A DNA stretch of 56,259 nt from Clostridiales bacterium (GCA_013619125.1 JABXKS010000049.1:1-56259); one strand, 5' to 3'; counted from the stretch's first letter, positions 8,868 to 17,822 are shown. Notes: generated from the sequence alone by a model not told the origin. A program made the numbers and translations.

Positions 8868-10064
8868 ATGATCACGAACAACAACGGTTATTTTGGAGAA
8901 TTTGGCGGAAGATTTGTGCCTGAGCCCTTAAAGGTAGTCTTGCAAGAAGTGGAAGAAAATTTCTATCATTTTATCAACGATGCTGAATTTCTTAAGGAAT
9001 TGGCTTATTATCAGAAACAATATATTGGACGAGAAAGCCCTCTCTATTTTGCCGAGCAATTAACCAATCAACTTGGTGGCGCAAAAATATATCTAAAACG
9101 AGAAGACTTGAATCACACGGGCGCTCATAAGATCAATAACACCATTGGACAAGCGCTTTTAGCAAAAAGAATGGGGAAAAAAAGAATTATTGCTGAAACC
9201 GGAGCAGGTCAGCATGGCGTTGCGACCGCAACCGTTTGTGCCTTATTTGGAATGGACTGTACGGTTTACATGGGTGCCATTGATATTGAAAGACAGAAGT
9301 TGAACGTGTTTCGCATGGAGCTTCTGGGTGCAAAAGTAGTTCCAGTAACAGACGGCACTGCCACCTTGAAAGACGCAGTCGATGCAGCCCTAAACGATTT
9401 CGTTATAAACGCATCCGATACATTCTATCTATTGGGTTCTGCCGTTGGACCTCATCCTTACCCTACCATGGTAAGAGAATTCCAAAGCGTCATAGGTCTG
9501 GAAGCACGAGAGCAGATTCTGGAAGCAGAAGGAAAGCTACCAGACTATCTCGTTGCCTGTGTAGGTGGCGGATCCAATGCCATCGGACTCTTTCACCCAT
9601 TTGTAGATGACAAAGATGTAAAAATTGTAGGTGTGGAGCCTGCCGGTAAAGGGCTAGACACACCCGACCATGCCGCTTCCATCAGCAAGGGCAGCATCGG
9701 CATCATTCATGGCTTTAAATGCTATACTCTGCAAGATGAAAAGGGCGAACCCCTTCCTGTTCATTCCGTTGCAGCCGGTCTTGATTACCCTGGTGTTGGT
9801 CCCGAGCATAGCTACTACAAGTCAATTGGAAGAGCGGATTATGTTGGGATAACCGACAAGGAAAGCCTAGATGCCTTCTTTGTCTTATCACAAACAGAAG
9901 GGATCATTCCCGCAATCGAAAGCGCCCATGCAATCGCGTACGCAATGAAGCTTGCCAAGACACTGAATCAGGATCAAACGATCATTGTCAATCTTTCAGG
10001 CCGCGGTGACAAGGATGTCAATCAAATCATAGAAATGATGCAATCGCCTCCCGCAAATGATTAA
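8868..10064 (+). CDS. trpB: Tryptophan synthase beta chain
   Basis: A 398-residue PLP enzyme that joins indole and serine to make tryptophan. It has the TrpB1-type opening [13 protein letters not shown], the PLP lysine Lys88 in HTGAHKINN, the catalytic Glu110 in AETGAGQHG, and the phosphate-binding GGGSN (233-237). Length is normal. The ATG at 8868 follows AAGGAGG. No other trp gene is beside it: trpA and the anthranilate branch must be elsewhere or missing, in which case it would salvage external indole. It is controlled by the tryptophan T-box upstream and ended by a strong hairpin. Confidence 0.97.
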   Translation: MITNNNGYFGEFGGRFVPEPLKVVLQEVEENFYHFINDAEFLKELAYYQKQYIGRESPLYFAEQLTNQLGGAKIYLKREDLNHTGAHKINNTIGQALLAKRMGKKRIIAETGAGQHGVATATVCALFGMDCTVYMGAIDIERQKLNVFRMELLGAKVVPVTDGTATLKDAVDAALNDFVINASDTFYLLGSAVGPHPYPTMVREFQSVIGLEAREQILEAEGKLPDYLVACVGGGSNAIGLFHPFVDDKDVKIVGVEPAGKGLDTPDHAASISKGSIGIIHGFKCYTLQDEKGEPLPVHSVAAGLDYPGVGPEHSYYKSIGRADYVGITDKESLDAFFVLSQTEGIIPAIESAHAIAYAMKLAKTLNQDQTIIVNLSGRGDKDVNQIIEMMQSPPAND

Positions 10065-10100
10065 ACCCGCCATAGTTTCATTCATTTGATTAAATAAGCA

Positions 10101-10132
10101 AACAATACGGCAGCCTAGGCTGCCGTATTGTT
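10101..10132. terminator. Terminator of trpB, perfect 32-bp palindrome
   Basis: AACAATACGGCAGCCT pairs with AGGCTGCCGTATTGTT without a mismatch, followed by ATGTTTTA. A closely related stem (AATACGG-AGC) ends the gene at 14524. Confidence 0.85.
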
Positions 10133-10199
10133 ATGTTTTAGAACACTCTTCAACATGTGAAAATTCTCATGTTACTTTCTATTCTACAACGCACACATT

Positions 10200-10544
10200 T
10201 TATTCTTCCTCACGAATCATCTCGCAAATTTTGCTATAAATCAAATACCACTTCTGAACCATATTTTCCAATCTGTAATAATGGATGATGTATGACACTT
10301 CCAAAACAGCAAGAAGAAGGTCCAGTAAAAACATCAGTATAACGGGCAGAAAATACGTCACAGCAAATGCGATAATCATAAGAAAAGTGAAGGCTAGGGT
10401 GACAAACAAATGAGCAAGCCTCTCTTGCTGGAGAAATCCAATCTGAACCCAATGATAATCCCTGAGTTCATTCAGATCCATCCCCTTCGAATCATTCATG
10501 ATTTCTTCCATATAGATCTCATGCTCTTTCATACTTCGAATCAT
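10200..10544 (-). CDS. Small two-helix membrane protein, unknown function
   Basis: A 114-residue protein with two adjacent transmembrane helices at about 45-85 flanked by charged cytoplasmic ends (MIRSMKEHEIYMEEIMNDSK, and a C-terminus ending MIREEE). The ATG at 10544 follows GGAG with good spacing. I do not recognise a family. A damaged second copy of its 3' end lies at 17719-17822, so it belongs to a gene that was duplicated or transferred within this region. Confidence 0.6.
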   Translation of the reverse strand: MIRSMKEHEIYMEEIMNDSKGMDLNELRDYHWVQIGFLQQERLAHLFVTLAFTFLMIIAFAVTYFLPVILMFLLDLLLAVLEVSYIIHYYRLENMVQKWYLIYSKICEMIREEE

Positions 10545-10795
10545 GATCTACTCCTTGTTCTGATTTTTCCTCATTCTGTTTTCAAAAACACTCCTTGAAG
10601 ACATATCTCATTTGTGGATTTTAACAAGTACTCAAACCCAATATGGAGTATACCCCAGAAATAAGAGAATCATCACGCATGCATCTTGGTCCGAATGTAG
10701 ATCCACCCAACTCCCATCAACTAGACATAGAAAGAAACCTGTTATATCCTAATCGGGTAAGCGAACGTAATTTTACCGAGAAGGAAGGGATCTTC

Positions 10796-11356
10796 ATGTC
10801 GCATATTTTTGATCAAAATAAATTCAAAAAACTGGATAGTCCAGCGCGGAGAAAGGCTTTGCCCCCGCATGCTGTCATCAATCACTTGGCACTAACACCA
10901 AACATGACAATTGCAGATGTCGGATGCGGGATTGGATATTTCACCTTTCCATTTGCAAAAATAGTTAAGCAAATCTACGCCATTGATATCAGTTCCATCA
11001 TGATCAACGAACTTGATAAGCGAATCACCACTGAAAGCAACATCACCACGACTGTCGGGAATTTTCAATCCGTGCTTGATAAAGGTTCTATGGACTTGTT
11101 TTTTACAGCCACAGTGATCCATGAGCTAGACAATCTTGACGAATTTACGCGTTCCGCCATCGATACGTTAAAAACCGGAGGCAGGCTCGCAACCTTGGAT
11201 TTTGAAAAAAAAGAATCCGATTTTGGTCCGCCCATAGACAAGCGAATCTCTTCTGAAACCGTTGAGGAGATGTTTAGATCCAACGGTTTGACAAATTTAG
11301 TCACCCACTCAATCAATGAAAATTTCTATTTGGTTATTGGGACGAAATCCATTTAG
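10796..11356 (+). CDS. Class I SAM-dependent methyltransferase
   Basis: A 186-residue soluble methyltransferase. Motif I is IADVGCGIGYFTFPFA, the acidic end of strand 2 is IYAIDISSIM, and the motif IV region reads DLFFTATVIHEL. The ATG at 10796 is preferred over one 153 bases upstream, because GAAGGAAGGGA precedes it and the longer N-terminus does not look like protein. Such short Methyltransf_11/25-type enzymes methylate small molecules or metals; the substrate cannot be read from the sequence. Transcribed alone, convergent with the YjbQ gene. Confidence 0.85.
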   Translation: MSHIFDQNKFKKLDSPARRKALPPHAVINHLALTPNMTIADVGCGIGYFTFPFAKIVKQIYAIDISSIMINELDKRITTESNITTTVGNFQSVLDKGSMDLFFTATVIHELDNLDEFTRSAIDTLKTGGRLATLDFEKKESDFGPPIDKRISSETVEEMFRSNGLTNLVTHSINENFYLVIGTKSI

Positions 11357-11728
11357 CAAGGAGTCTACTTTCCCCAAAATACATTTGCATAGTAAGAATG
11401 AATCACTATCCGATTGAATGGTATGCCCCCTTTGGATAGATACTTTACTAAGGAGAGTGGCATGGCCAAACCTTGATTCCAATCATGGATATGCTATTCG
11501 TCTGGGGCGATAAAAATAGACCCAAAATTTTTTTTAATCATAAAGAATTCACAAAAAAACGTTCAAACAAAAAAACAAGCAATCAATGGATTGCTTGTCT
11601 TTTTGTTTGGTTAAATAGTCGTGAAGACTTCTTCTTCGTTCAGTCGAAATTTCGGCAATATGCGACAACTCCACGAATGAATGTTGACGAGATTCTACGC
11701 TTTATTTAGTACGCACTAGAAGAACTCG
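11357..11728. other. Convergent intergenic region
   Basis: Contains the bidirectional terminator at 11575-11604. A 78-codon plus-strand frame across it is A-rich, lacks a ribosome binding site and contains the hairpin, so I do not call a gene. Confidence 0.5.
11575..11604. terminator. Bidirectional terminator between methyltransferase and YjbQ genes
   Basis: ACAAGCAATC and GATTGCTTGT flank AATG; CTTTTTG follows on plus and TTTTTTTG on minus. It sits between convergent genes and can serve both. Confidence 0.85.
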
Positions 11729-12268
11729 CTACTCGCCAACTACCTGCACATAGCATTTCCTGTTGCGCTCTCGGTTTTGATCCCAGTCGATGAAGTAAAT
11801 CGATCCAACGAGTCCAATTGCCATAACACCATCACAAAGAATGAAGGTCTCACTGCATCCAAACAAAGATCCTCGAATATGCGCATCACCGTTCAACAAG
11901 GTCTTAAATGCCTCCTCTACGGTCAGCGGATTTGCTTTATCGACATCATTTTCCGTATATTCCTTTACAAATGCCAAATGTTCCGGACCTGGATACTTGT
12001 AATTAAAATTATTCGTCAATTCGCGCGGTACAATACGTTCCAAGATATTATTTAAATCCGTTTGTAAAAAATCATTTCCAGTAATATCACGATCATGTAC
12101 AAATTCTTCAAAAATCACGGAACAAGTGGTATGCGGGGATTGAACAATTACATGACCATTCTCGATACCCGACTCCTCGATAATCTTCTTAATCTCATCG
12201 GTGATGTTCAAATACGTCACGCGACCGGCATCCGTTGCCAGCTTGATAATTTTTGTGAACATTTTCAT
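11729..12268 (-). CDS. YjbQ/UPF0047 family protein
   Basis: A 179-residue protein of the UPF0047 (YjbQ) family, recognisable by HTTCSVIFEE, the DLNNILERIVP stretch, HIRGSLFG, and the C-terminal IYFIDWDQNRERNRKCYVQV. The family is annotated as a secondary thiamine-phosphate synthase from in-vivo complementation; its natural reaction is not settled. The conserved His and acidic residues look intact. The gene starts 12 bases after a triosephosphate-isomerase-like gene and forms an operon with it. No thiamine gene is near, so a different role linked to a sugar phosphate is possible. Confidence 0.88.
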   Translation of the reverse strand: MKMFTKIIKLATDAGRVTYLNITDEIKKIIEESGIENGHVIVQSPHTTCSVIFEEFVHDRDITGNDFLQTDLNNILERIVPRELTNNFNYKYPGPEHLAFVKEYTENDVDKANPLTVEEAFKTLLNGDAHIRGSLFGCSETFILCDGVMAIGLVGSIYFIDWDQNRERNRKCYVQVVGE

Positions 12269-12280
12269 CCTTCTGTCTCC

Positions 12281-12982
12281 TTATTTATAAAAATCATTTT
12301 TCGCTTTCTGCAATGATTGAATCATCTTTTCCAAGGTGCCGTACATGTCCTCTGCGCAAACAATTCCACTGGTTCCGCCCGATCCTTCTGAGCCGAGTTG
12401 GATGGAATGGTAGACATCTTCAGGCGCTCTCAATCCGGTGCCCGATACAACGATCGTATCTGGAGAAATTGCCGCAACGATTCTTTTATTTTCTTTAATA
12501 AACGAGGCATCGGGTTGAATTCCTTTTCCAATTGCCGCCGTCTCTTCATAACAGATCACATCAGGATGAAGCGTCGCAATGGCTTTTGTATCCGTTAAGC
12601 TATCCGCTAACACGAATGTCAGAATACCCATTTCGTTTGCTCTTTCAATTGCAGCAGAAAGCTCGTGAATGCTCAAAGGACGTTCGCAATGGTTTAACAT
12701 CACTGCGCCAACTCCAGCTTCTAGGTAGGCTTCAGGAAGTGCATTGCCCATCCCTCGGCCCGGTTTTACCCCGTCCATATGCTGTGCGGTAACGATCAAA
12801 TGCTTGGTTTGTCTTGCGATATCCTTTAAATCAATATCCTTCCCTGAAAACAAGATATCCACATCATATTTTTCAGCTAAAGTGTCTGCAAAAATCGCAA
12901 AATCGATGGACGCTTTGCCATACAAATACGATTTTGGATTGATCGTAAAAATTGGTAGTCTCAGTTTCCTTTTCAAATTCAT
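12281..12982 (-). CDS. Triosephosphate-isomerase-like protein, archaeal type
   Basis: A 233-residue TIM barrel. The catalytic triad of triosephosphate isomerase is present: Asn15-x-Lys17 (INPKSY), His98 (LNHCERP) and Glu146 (CYEETAAIGKG), and the phosphate-binding loop is GSGGTSGIV. Length and the GVKPGRGMGNALPE region fit the shorter archaeal-type TIMs better than the ~250-residue bacterial glycolytic enzyme. It is therefore more likely a specialised isomerase than the glycolytic TpiA. GGAGG lies five bases before the ATG. It is first in a two-gene operon with YjbQ; an inverted repeat upstream may be an operator. Confidence 0.8.
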   Translation of the reverse strand: MNLKRKLRLPIFTINPKSYLYGKASIDFAIFADTLAEKYDVDILFSGKDIDLKDIARQTKHLIVTAQHMDGVKPGRGMGNALPEAYLEAGVGAVMLNHCERPLSIHELSAAIERANEMGILTFVLADSLTDTKAIATLHPDVICYEETAAIGKGIQPDASFIKENKRIVAAISPDTIVVSGTGLRAPEDVYHSIQLGSEGSGGTSGIVCAEDMYGTLEKMIQSLQKAKNDFYK

Positions 12983-13052
12983 TTTGTCCTCCTTAGAAGA
13001 ATCTACATACGTTGAATGTTATCCGATTTACTCTTGAAGTGTAACATATCCA

Positions 13053-13067
13053 CCGTTCTCTGAACGG
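13053..13067. promoter_or_regulatory. Palindrome upstream of the TIM-like/YjbQ operon
   Basis: CCGTTC-TCT-GAACGG is a perfect inverted repeat about 70 bases before the start at 12982. Position fits an operator; no regulator gene lies beside it. Confidence 0.4.
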
Positions 13068-13147
13068 AATAGAACAATATTCGACTGTTTTTTTCGTTTC
13101 TTATTCCTCGCTCTTCTCAATCGAATGAAAAGTGTCAAACTATAAAA

Positions 13148-13173
13148 TAAGCGCCTCAGATTTGAGGCGCTTA
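13148..13173 (-). terminator. Terminator of the PD-(D/E)XK nuclease gene
   Basis: TAAGCGCCTCA pairs with TGAGGCGCTTA, followed on the minus strand by TTTTATAG. It lies about 105 bases past the stop at 13279. Confidence 0.65.
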
Positions 13174-13278
13174 CTTTGCTTATTCGAGGCATCTTTATCT
13201 ATTGATTGAAGGCTTACATGATTTTTCTAGTCATGCCCAGCAATACCAATGGAAATAGACCCTCACAGTATTTGCTTT

Positions 13279-14361
13279 CTATCCTATAACACTTTTGATC
13301 AGGTCTTCTTTATGCATCATCAGTAGTCGATACTCCTGTAACAAGAGATCGATCAACTCCTCAAATTCATATTCCCAGATATTCTTAGCCATTTTCTTTG
13401 ACATCGATATATACGCGTGTCTCTTTGGTTTGTTGACTCTTTTGTATGCCATCAGATCTTTGAGTTCTTCCATTTTCTCAATTACAGCTTGGGAAATCCA
13501 CTCTTTCTTGGATAAATGATACGTCTCTGTTGCAGCCTGGAAAACAAATTTCATCGTATTCCCTTGAATTTGATAACCGATTTCAAAAGGGCGTCCCTCG
13601 TAAACAAGCTCTTCTACGATGATGTGAATCAATGCATTGCCACGTGTTTCGTCCACTCTTCCTGTTACTTCATATTTCTCGCCGAACGCCTTTAAAATCC
13701 TGGAAAAAAATCGTTTCTGTAGGAGTGTCTCCAATTGGTTGGTTTGAACATACTTCTGCGCCATAGAATACTCATGGCTCTGGCTTTTTTCTATTTTTTC
13801 ATGTTTCTTTAGTCCACCATCCGTAAATACATTCTCAAATTTCATATGGTCCAATTCGAATTCCGAAACAACCTTTGCTAATGATTTTATTGTGCTGAGG
13901 TACTCAACAAAAATCACTCCATCCGTTGTTTTCCTCTCCCCATCTCTTCTGTACTGCTCTTCCATTTCCTCGGAAAGCGATTGATAAGAGATGTTCTTCC
14001 ACCCACTTGATTTGGGGACTTCTGGCACAAGGGTTAAAAACAGATATACCTTGTCTTTTTCTATAAAATCCTCACACAATATAGTTTTGTAGCGCTCCAG
14101 TTGATTGGAGTGCTGATTGGATTTGATTTTATTTTCAATGGCAATAACTTGGCGGTCTGTTTCAATCACAATATCAATACTCTTGTATTCCGTATACACA
14201 TTCTTAATTGCTGATATGTTGGTCCCTGAAAGAATGGAAGACAATATCCGTTCTTTCCCTGCTGAACTCATCGCATTACAATCGCTCGAAAAAAGCCAGG
14301 CGATTGTTTGTGAATGTATCTTCTCCATATCTGCCATCCCTATTGATTCAAAAAAACTCAT
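13279..14361 (-). CDS. PD-(D/E)XK nuclease superfamily protein (PDDEXK_4 type)
   Basis: A 360-residue protein. The nuclease signature is Asp63 (YKSIDIVIET) followed by Glu76-Asn-Lys78 (VIAIENKIKS) and QLERYKTIL, the typical layout of the PDDEXK_4 family (PF14281). The C-terminal half is helical with no family I can name. These proteins are often found in defence or mobile contexts, but the neighbours here are metabolic genes. The ATG at 14361 follows GGGGG. It is transcribed alone with its own terminator. Confidence 0.8.
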   Translation of the reverse strand: MSFFESIGMADMEKIHSQTIAWLFSSDCNAMSSAGKERILSSILSGTNISAIKNVYTEYKSIDIVIETDRQVIAIENKIKSNQHSNQLERYKTILCEDFIEKDKVYLFLTLVPEVPKSSGWKNISYQSLSEEMEEQYRRDGERKTTDGVIFVEYLSTIKSLAKVVSEFELDHMKFENVFTDGGLKKHEKIEKSQSHEYSMAQKYVQTNQLETLLQKRFFSRILKAFGEKYEVTGRVDETRGNALIHIIVEELVYEGRPFEIGYQIQGNTMKFVFQAATETYHLSKKEWISQAVIEKMEELKDLMAYKRVNKPKRHAYISMSKKMAKNIWEYEFEELIDLLLQEYRLLMMHKEDLIKSVIG

Positions 14362-14474
14362 ACTCGATTCCCCCTATTACATGACTCTTGTTTTCCATTC
14401 TTTTCCTATCCTATCACGTTGTCACCTTGAAGTAATCCCCACCCCTCATCTTTCTAGTTTTCTTGTGCGAAACA

Positions 14475-14506
14475 AAGAATACGGCAGCATAAGCTACCGT
14501 ATTCTT
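14475..14506 (-). terminator. Terminator of the CDGSH-glutamate synthase fusion gene
   Basis: AAGAATACGGCAGC and GCTACCGTATTCTT pair with one wobble around ATAA; TTTGTTTC follows on the minus strand. The stem is related to the trpB terminator. Confidence 0.75.
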
Positions 14507-14523
14507 ATCGATCCATATAGGCT

Positions 14524-16374
14524 TTAAACATGCGAAACCTTGGTATTGGCAGACACTTCATTGCTAATGGTTACCAAATCCTCTACTTGCAATTGATGTA
14601 TGTCATCTTTCCCGTTTGATCGCGCAAAAACACGCAACTCTTTTGCCGTGCCTTGATAGAAATTTTGAAACTGTCGCAAGGCTTTTTCTTCATCAAACAA
14701 GGCTCTCAACGTTTCATCCTGTGTTGCAATTCCCGCAGGACAAGTTCCTGTATGACAAACCTTCGACTGCATGCACCCTATGGCAATCAAGGAAGCTGTT
14801 GCAAGGGCAATCGCATCTGCACCCAAGGCCAATCCCTTTGCAATGTCTGCTGCATCTCGAAATCCTCCAGTCATGCAGAGACTTACCTCGCTTTTTACAG
14901 AATCCAGATACTTTCTTGCCCGTGCGGTTGCATAAATGGCAGGGACGCCAACATGATCCTTCAAAAATTTAGGGGAAGAACCCGTCGCACCGCCTCTGCA
15001 GTCTATGGTAATAAAGTCAGGGTTCGCTTGCAGCGCTCGTTCGATATCCGCTTCGATATGCCCGGCTGAAAACTTAATGCCTACAGGAACACCACCTGTC
15101 AATTCCCGTATATGCGCAACCATTTCGATTAAATCTTCGATTTTGTCCACACCCGAAAGCCGGCCTGGAGATACCGATGCTTCTCCAGGCTTTAATCCTC
15201 TGATTTTCGCAATCTCAGGCGTGATCTTCTCGATTGGCAAATGACCGCCAAGCCCCGGCTTTACCGCTTGGCCGATTTTTATCTCGACAGCGTCCGCTTG
15301 GCATATCACGTCATCATCGTGGGAGAATGCCGCTGTGCCCAGTTCATAGATATACATCTTTGCAGCCTCTCTCGATTCAGGCAGCATGCCGCCTTCCCCG
15401 GAGCACATCGCCGTATCGACCAGCGTCGTTCCTTTTGCTAGGGCAATTTTTGCCTCTCTCGATATGGCGCCAAAGGACATATGGGAAACATAAAACGGCA
15501 GAGATAAATGTAAGGGCTTCTTCGCTCGTTTACCAATAACCGTTGTGAGATTCACTTCCACATCACCATTTAGCGGCATCGGATCTAGTTGTGCCCCTTT
15601 AAACAGAATGGCTTTAAAATCTGGAAATGACTCCAGCGTTCGCATCGCGGAATTCTCACTCTTCCCAGTTTTCGCTAAACGTTGAATCGCTCCGACCTTA
15701 TTGTCAAAGCCTTCTTCCTCCGTACAAGTACATGCATGAGGCTCCTCAATAATCCCATTATCTTCAAACATTTTAACCCAATGCTGGCCTGTGCAAAATG
15801 GCTTGTTATTGGAATGGCCACACCTGCATAGGGCATAATGATTCATGGTTTGGGGCTGATCACTGTCGACCAGTTCAATATCCCCCCGCACATAATAGGG
15901 TCCATCTTCTCTCATTTGAATCTCTGGCTGATCCGAAAATGCATCTACTTTACTTCCATTGATTGTATAGCTGAGAGCCCCTGAAGGGCATTTTTGTATG
16001 GTCTCTATAATTTTTTCGATTCCTTCTCCATCAGGGTCAATCCAAGGTTCTATTCCTATGCGAAAAACTTTCGGCAATCCATCGGTGCAATACCCGGCAT
16101 GGGAGCATATGCCTCGATCATCGTGAATCGTGATTTCTTTTCCAATATATGCTTCGAGCAGCCTAGGAATCCGCTCCTCCTTTTTCGCAGAATCAAATGC
16201 AATTTTCCCGTGGGTGCCATCACAAAATGGCTTGCTCTTCGACTTTCCACAGCGACACAAAGCGATGGCTTGATCCTTGATTGGAACCGCTGATCCTCTT
16301 GATTCTGTCAAATTCTTTACATATTGCACGACGTAGGGTCCATTTTTACTCGTACGAATAACGGGCTTCTTCAC
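14524..16374 (-). CDS. CDGSH / ferredoxin-like / CDGSH / glutamate synthase FMN-domain fusion
   Basis: A 616-residue multidomain redox protein from a GTG at 16374, chosen because AAAGGAG lies six bases before it; an ATG at 16428 adds 18 residues and has no ribosome binding site. Order: CDGSH [2Fe-2S] domain (about 1-60) with complete ligands in CRCGKSKSKPFCDGTH; a single-cluster ferredoxin-like domain (about 75-140) with CSHAGYC and CPSGALSY; a second CDGSH motif CRCGHSNNKPFCTGQH (about 183-198); then a GltB2-type glutamate synthase FMN barrel (about 250-610) with FYVSHMSFGAIS, GRLSG and the cluster motif CMQSKVCHTGTCPAG. No glutaminase domain is present. The clusters probably pass electrons to the FMN. 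The substrate may not be oxoglutarate/glutamine; an old-yellow-enzyme gene lies upstream on the same strand. Confidence 0.9.
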   Translation of the reverse strand: MKKPVIRTSKNGPYVVQYVKNLTESRGSAVPIKDQAIALCRCGKSKSKPFCDGTHGKIAFDSAKKEERIPRLLEAYIGKEITIHDDRGICSHAGYCTDGLPKVFRIGIEPWIDPDGEGIEKIIETIQKCPSGALSYTINGSKVDAFSDQPEIQMREDGPYYVRGDIELVDSDQPQTMNHYALCRCGHSNNKPFCTGQHWVKMFEDNGIIEEPHACTCTEEEGFDNKVGAIQRLAKTGKSENSAMRTLESFPDFKAILFKGAQLDPMPLNGDVEVNLTTVIGKRAKKPLHLSLPFYVSHMSFGAISREAKIALAKGTTLVDTAMCSGEGGMLPESREAAKMYIYELGTAAFSHDDDVICQADAVEIKIGQAVKPGLGGHLPIEKITPEIAKIRGLKPGEASVSPGRLSGVDKIEDLIEMVAHIRELTGGVPVGIKFSAGHIEADIERALQANPDFITIDCRGGATGSSPKFLKDHVGVPAIYATARARKYLDSVKSEVSLCMTGGFRDAADIAKGLALGADAIALATASLIAIGCMQSKVCHTGTCPAGIATQDETLRALFDEEKALRQFQNFYQGTAKELRVFARSNGKDDIHQLQVEDLVTISNEVSANTKVSHV

Positions 16375-16602
16375 ACTTTGCTCCTTTCTCACACATCTTT
16401 TTTCAGGACATTCTTTAAGCATGCTCATTTCGACTCATGCCTTGCTTTCGGAGTCGCGATCAACCGATTGCTCCTCCAAAGCAATTCAAAGTATGAATAC
16501 CCATTATTTCTCAACCTCTTTGCCAAAGTAAGGAAGGACGGCAGACTATCGATTGCTAAAAGGGACAGAAATTCAATATGACCTATTTGGAACATACAAG
16601 CA

Positions 16603-16642
16603 AAAAAAGTGATGCCAATCAGTTCATTGACATCACTTTTTT
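16603..16642 (-). terminator. Terminator overlapping the end of the OYE gene
   Basis: AAAAAAGTGATG and CATCACTTTTTT flank a 16-base loop. The 5' arm on the minus strand is the last codons of the OYE-like gene (stop at 16619). TTTTTTTGC follows, a strong U-tract. Confidence 0.85.
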
Positions 16643-17620
16643 CATCGCATTTTCTGCCCAATTTGAATCAAGTAAAATGGCGCGCCCAACCCCAATCAAG
16701 TCTGTTTTCTCGTCCTTTAACAATTGTTCCGCCGCCTTCGCCTCGGTGATCCCGCCCGTCAGAATCACGGGGATCTCCACTGCCGATTTAATCGCTTGCG
16801 AACACTCGGAAAAGTAACCTTGCTCGGTTCTTCCAGGGATCTTATACCCGCAAAAGCCTCCAGAAATGTCCAACATATCCACGCCCGCCTGTTCAAATGC
16901 TTTAGCAGCAATGATAGCATCCTCGATCGTGGAGCCGCCCGCCATATAGTCGGATGCGCCCAATCGCAATAAGATCGGAAACGATTCTCCAACTGCAAGG
17001 CGAACCGAGTGAATGATATCCAGATGAATTTTTATTCTTCCGTAAATATCACCCCCATACTCATCTGTTCTGATATTTGAAAGGGGCGAATAAAATTGAT
17101 TGAGTAGGTAGCCGTGGGCAGAGTGCAGTTCAACCCCGTCAAATCCTGCTTTCTTTACCCGGAGCGCCGCTGCTGTAAATTCATTGACGATCTCCTGAAT
17201 TCCCTTTTTGTCCAGTTCCAGAGGAATTTCGCCAACTCGTGGGTTGGCTACAGCAGACGGTCCCACTTGATCAAAACCTGTAATGCTTCGATTTGTTGCG
17301 CTTCCCGCATGGTTAATCTGCATCACGGTCTTGGATCCGTTTTTGTGAATCAAGTGGGATAGTCTTTTCAATTCTTCCACAACACTGTCTTTTGCAATGG
17401 AAACTTGCCTCGCACTCGCCATCCCTCGTTTCGAGATATAGCTGTGTTCAATAATCACCAAAGACAAATAACCGCCTTTTGTTTTTTCCTCATAAAACGC
17501 CAAAACATCCTCGTTGATTTTCCCATCGACTTCTGATTTAGAAGTTGCCAATGGAGGTAGGATTAACCTGTTTTTCAACTTCAACTTTCCCTGATCCAGT
17601 GCTTTCAATAAATATGCCAT
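16619..17620 (-). CDS. NADH:flavin oxidoreductase, old yellow enzyme family
   Basis: A 333-residue single-domain FMN TIM barrel of the old yellow enzyme family. Signatures are NRLILPPLAT near the N-terminus, QINHAGSA, the active-site stretch ELHSAHGYLLNQFYSP, NIRTDEYGG, and the phosphate-binding region GVGRAILLD. It lacks the C-terminal [4Fe-4S]/FAD-NAD module of 2,4-dienoyl-CoA reductase. The ATG at 17620 is preferred to a TTG 27 bases upstream, since AAAGGCGG precedes it and OYE proteins start near this point. It probably reduces an activated alkene. It is followed by its own terminator, so it is not strictly co-transcribed with the glutamate-synthase-like gene. Confidence 0.9.
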   Translation of the reverse strand: MAYLLKALDQGKLKLKNRLILPPLATSKSEVDGKINEDVLAFYEEKTKGGYLSLVIIEHSYISKRGMASARQVSIAKDSVVEELKRLSHLIHKNGSKTVMQINHAGSATNRSITGFDQVGPSAVANPRVGEIPLELDKKGIQEIVNEFTAAALRVKKAGFDGVELHSAHGYLLNQFYSPLSNIRTDEYGGDIYGRIKIHLDIIHSVRLAVGESFPILLRLGASDYMAGGSTIEDAIIAAKAFEQAGVDMLDISGGFCGYKIPGRTEQGYFSECSQAIKSAVEIPVILTGGITEAKAAEQLLKDEKTDLIGVGRAILLDSNWAENAMKKVMSMN

Positions 17621-17718
17621 ATTAACCACCGCCTTTGATTTAGTCAAAACTTTTCTTTGATTTTTGTTGCGTACATGTTCTGATTATATCGGATTCATAC
17701 AACATAAGAAACCGCCAT

Positions 17719-17822
17719 TCCTCTACCTCAAATATCATCCTACAAATTTTACTGTATCTGACATACCACCTTTGGACCATGTTTTCCAACCTGTAATAAT
17801 GAAGGGTGTATGCAACTTCCCT
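17719..17822 (-). pseudogene. 3' fragment of a second copy of the 10200-10544 membrane-protein gene
   Basis: On the minus strand the frame reads HYYRLENMVQRWYVRYSKIC, which matches HYYRLENMVQKWYLIYSKIC in the C-terminus of the protein encoded at 10200-10544. DNA similarity runs for about 100 bases. The membrane helices and the start are missing and the normal stop is lost, so this is a relic of a duplicated or recombined gene. Confidence 0.75.

Noticed and set aside
11473-11709. 78-codon plus-strand frame
   Set aside because: A-rich, spans a bidirectional terminator, no ribosome binding site.
13279-14361. PD-(D/E)XK gene as part of a defence island
   Set aside because: It has its own terminator and its neighbours are metabolic genes; no methylase, helicase or toxin-antitoxin partner is near.
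16425-16661. 78-codon minus-strand frame between the OYE and fusion genes
   Set aside because: It overlaps the OYE terminator and end, has no ribosome binding site and no recognisable domain.
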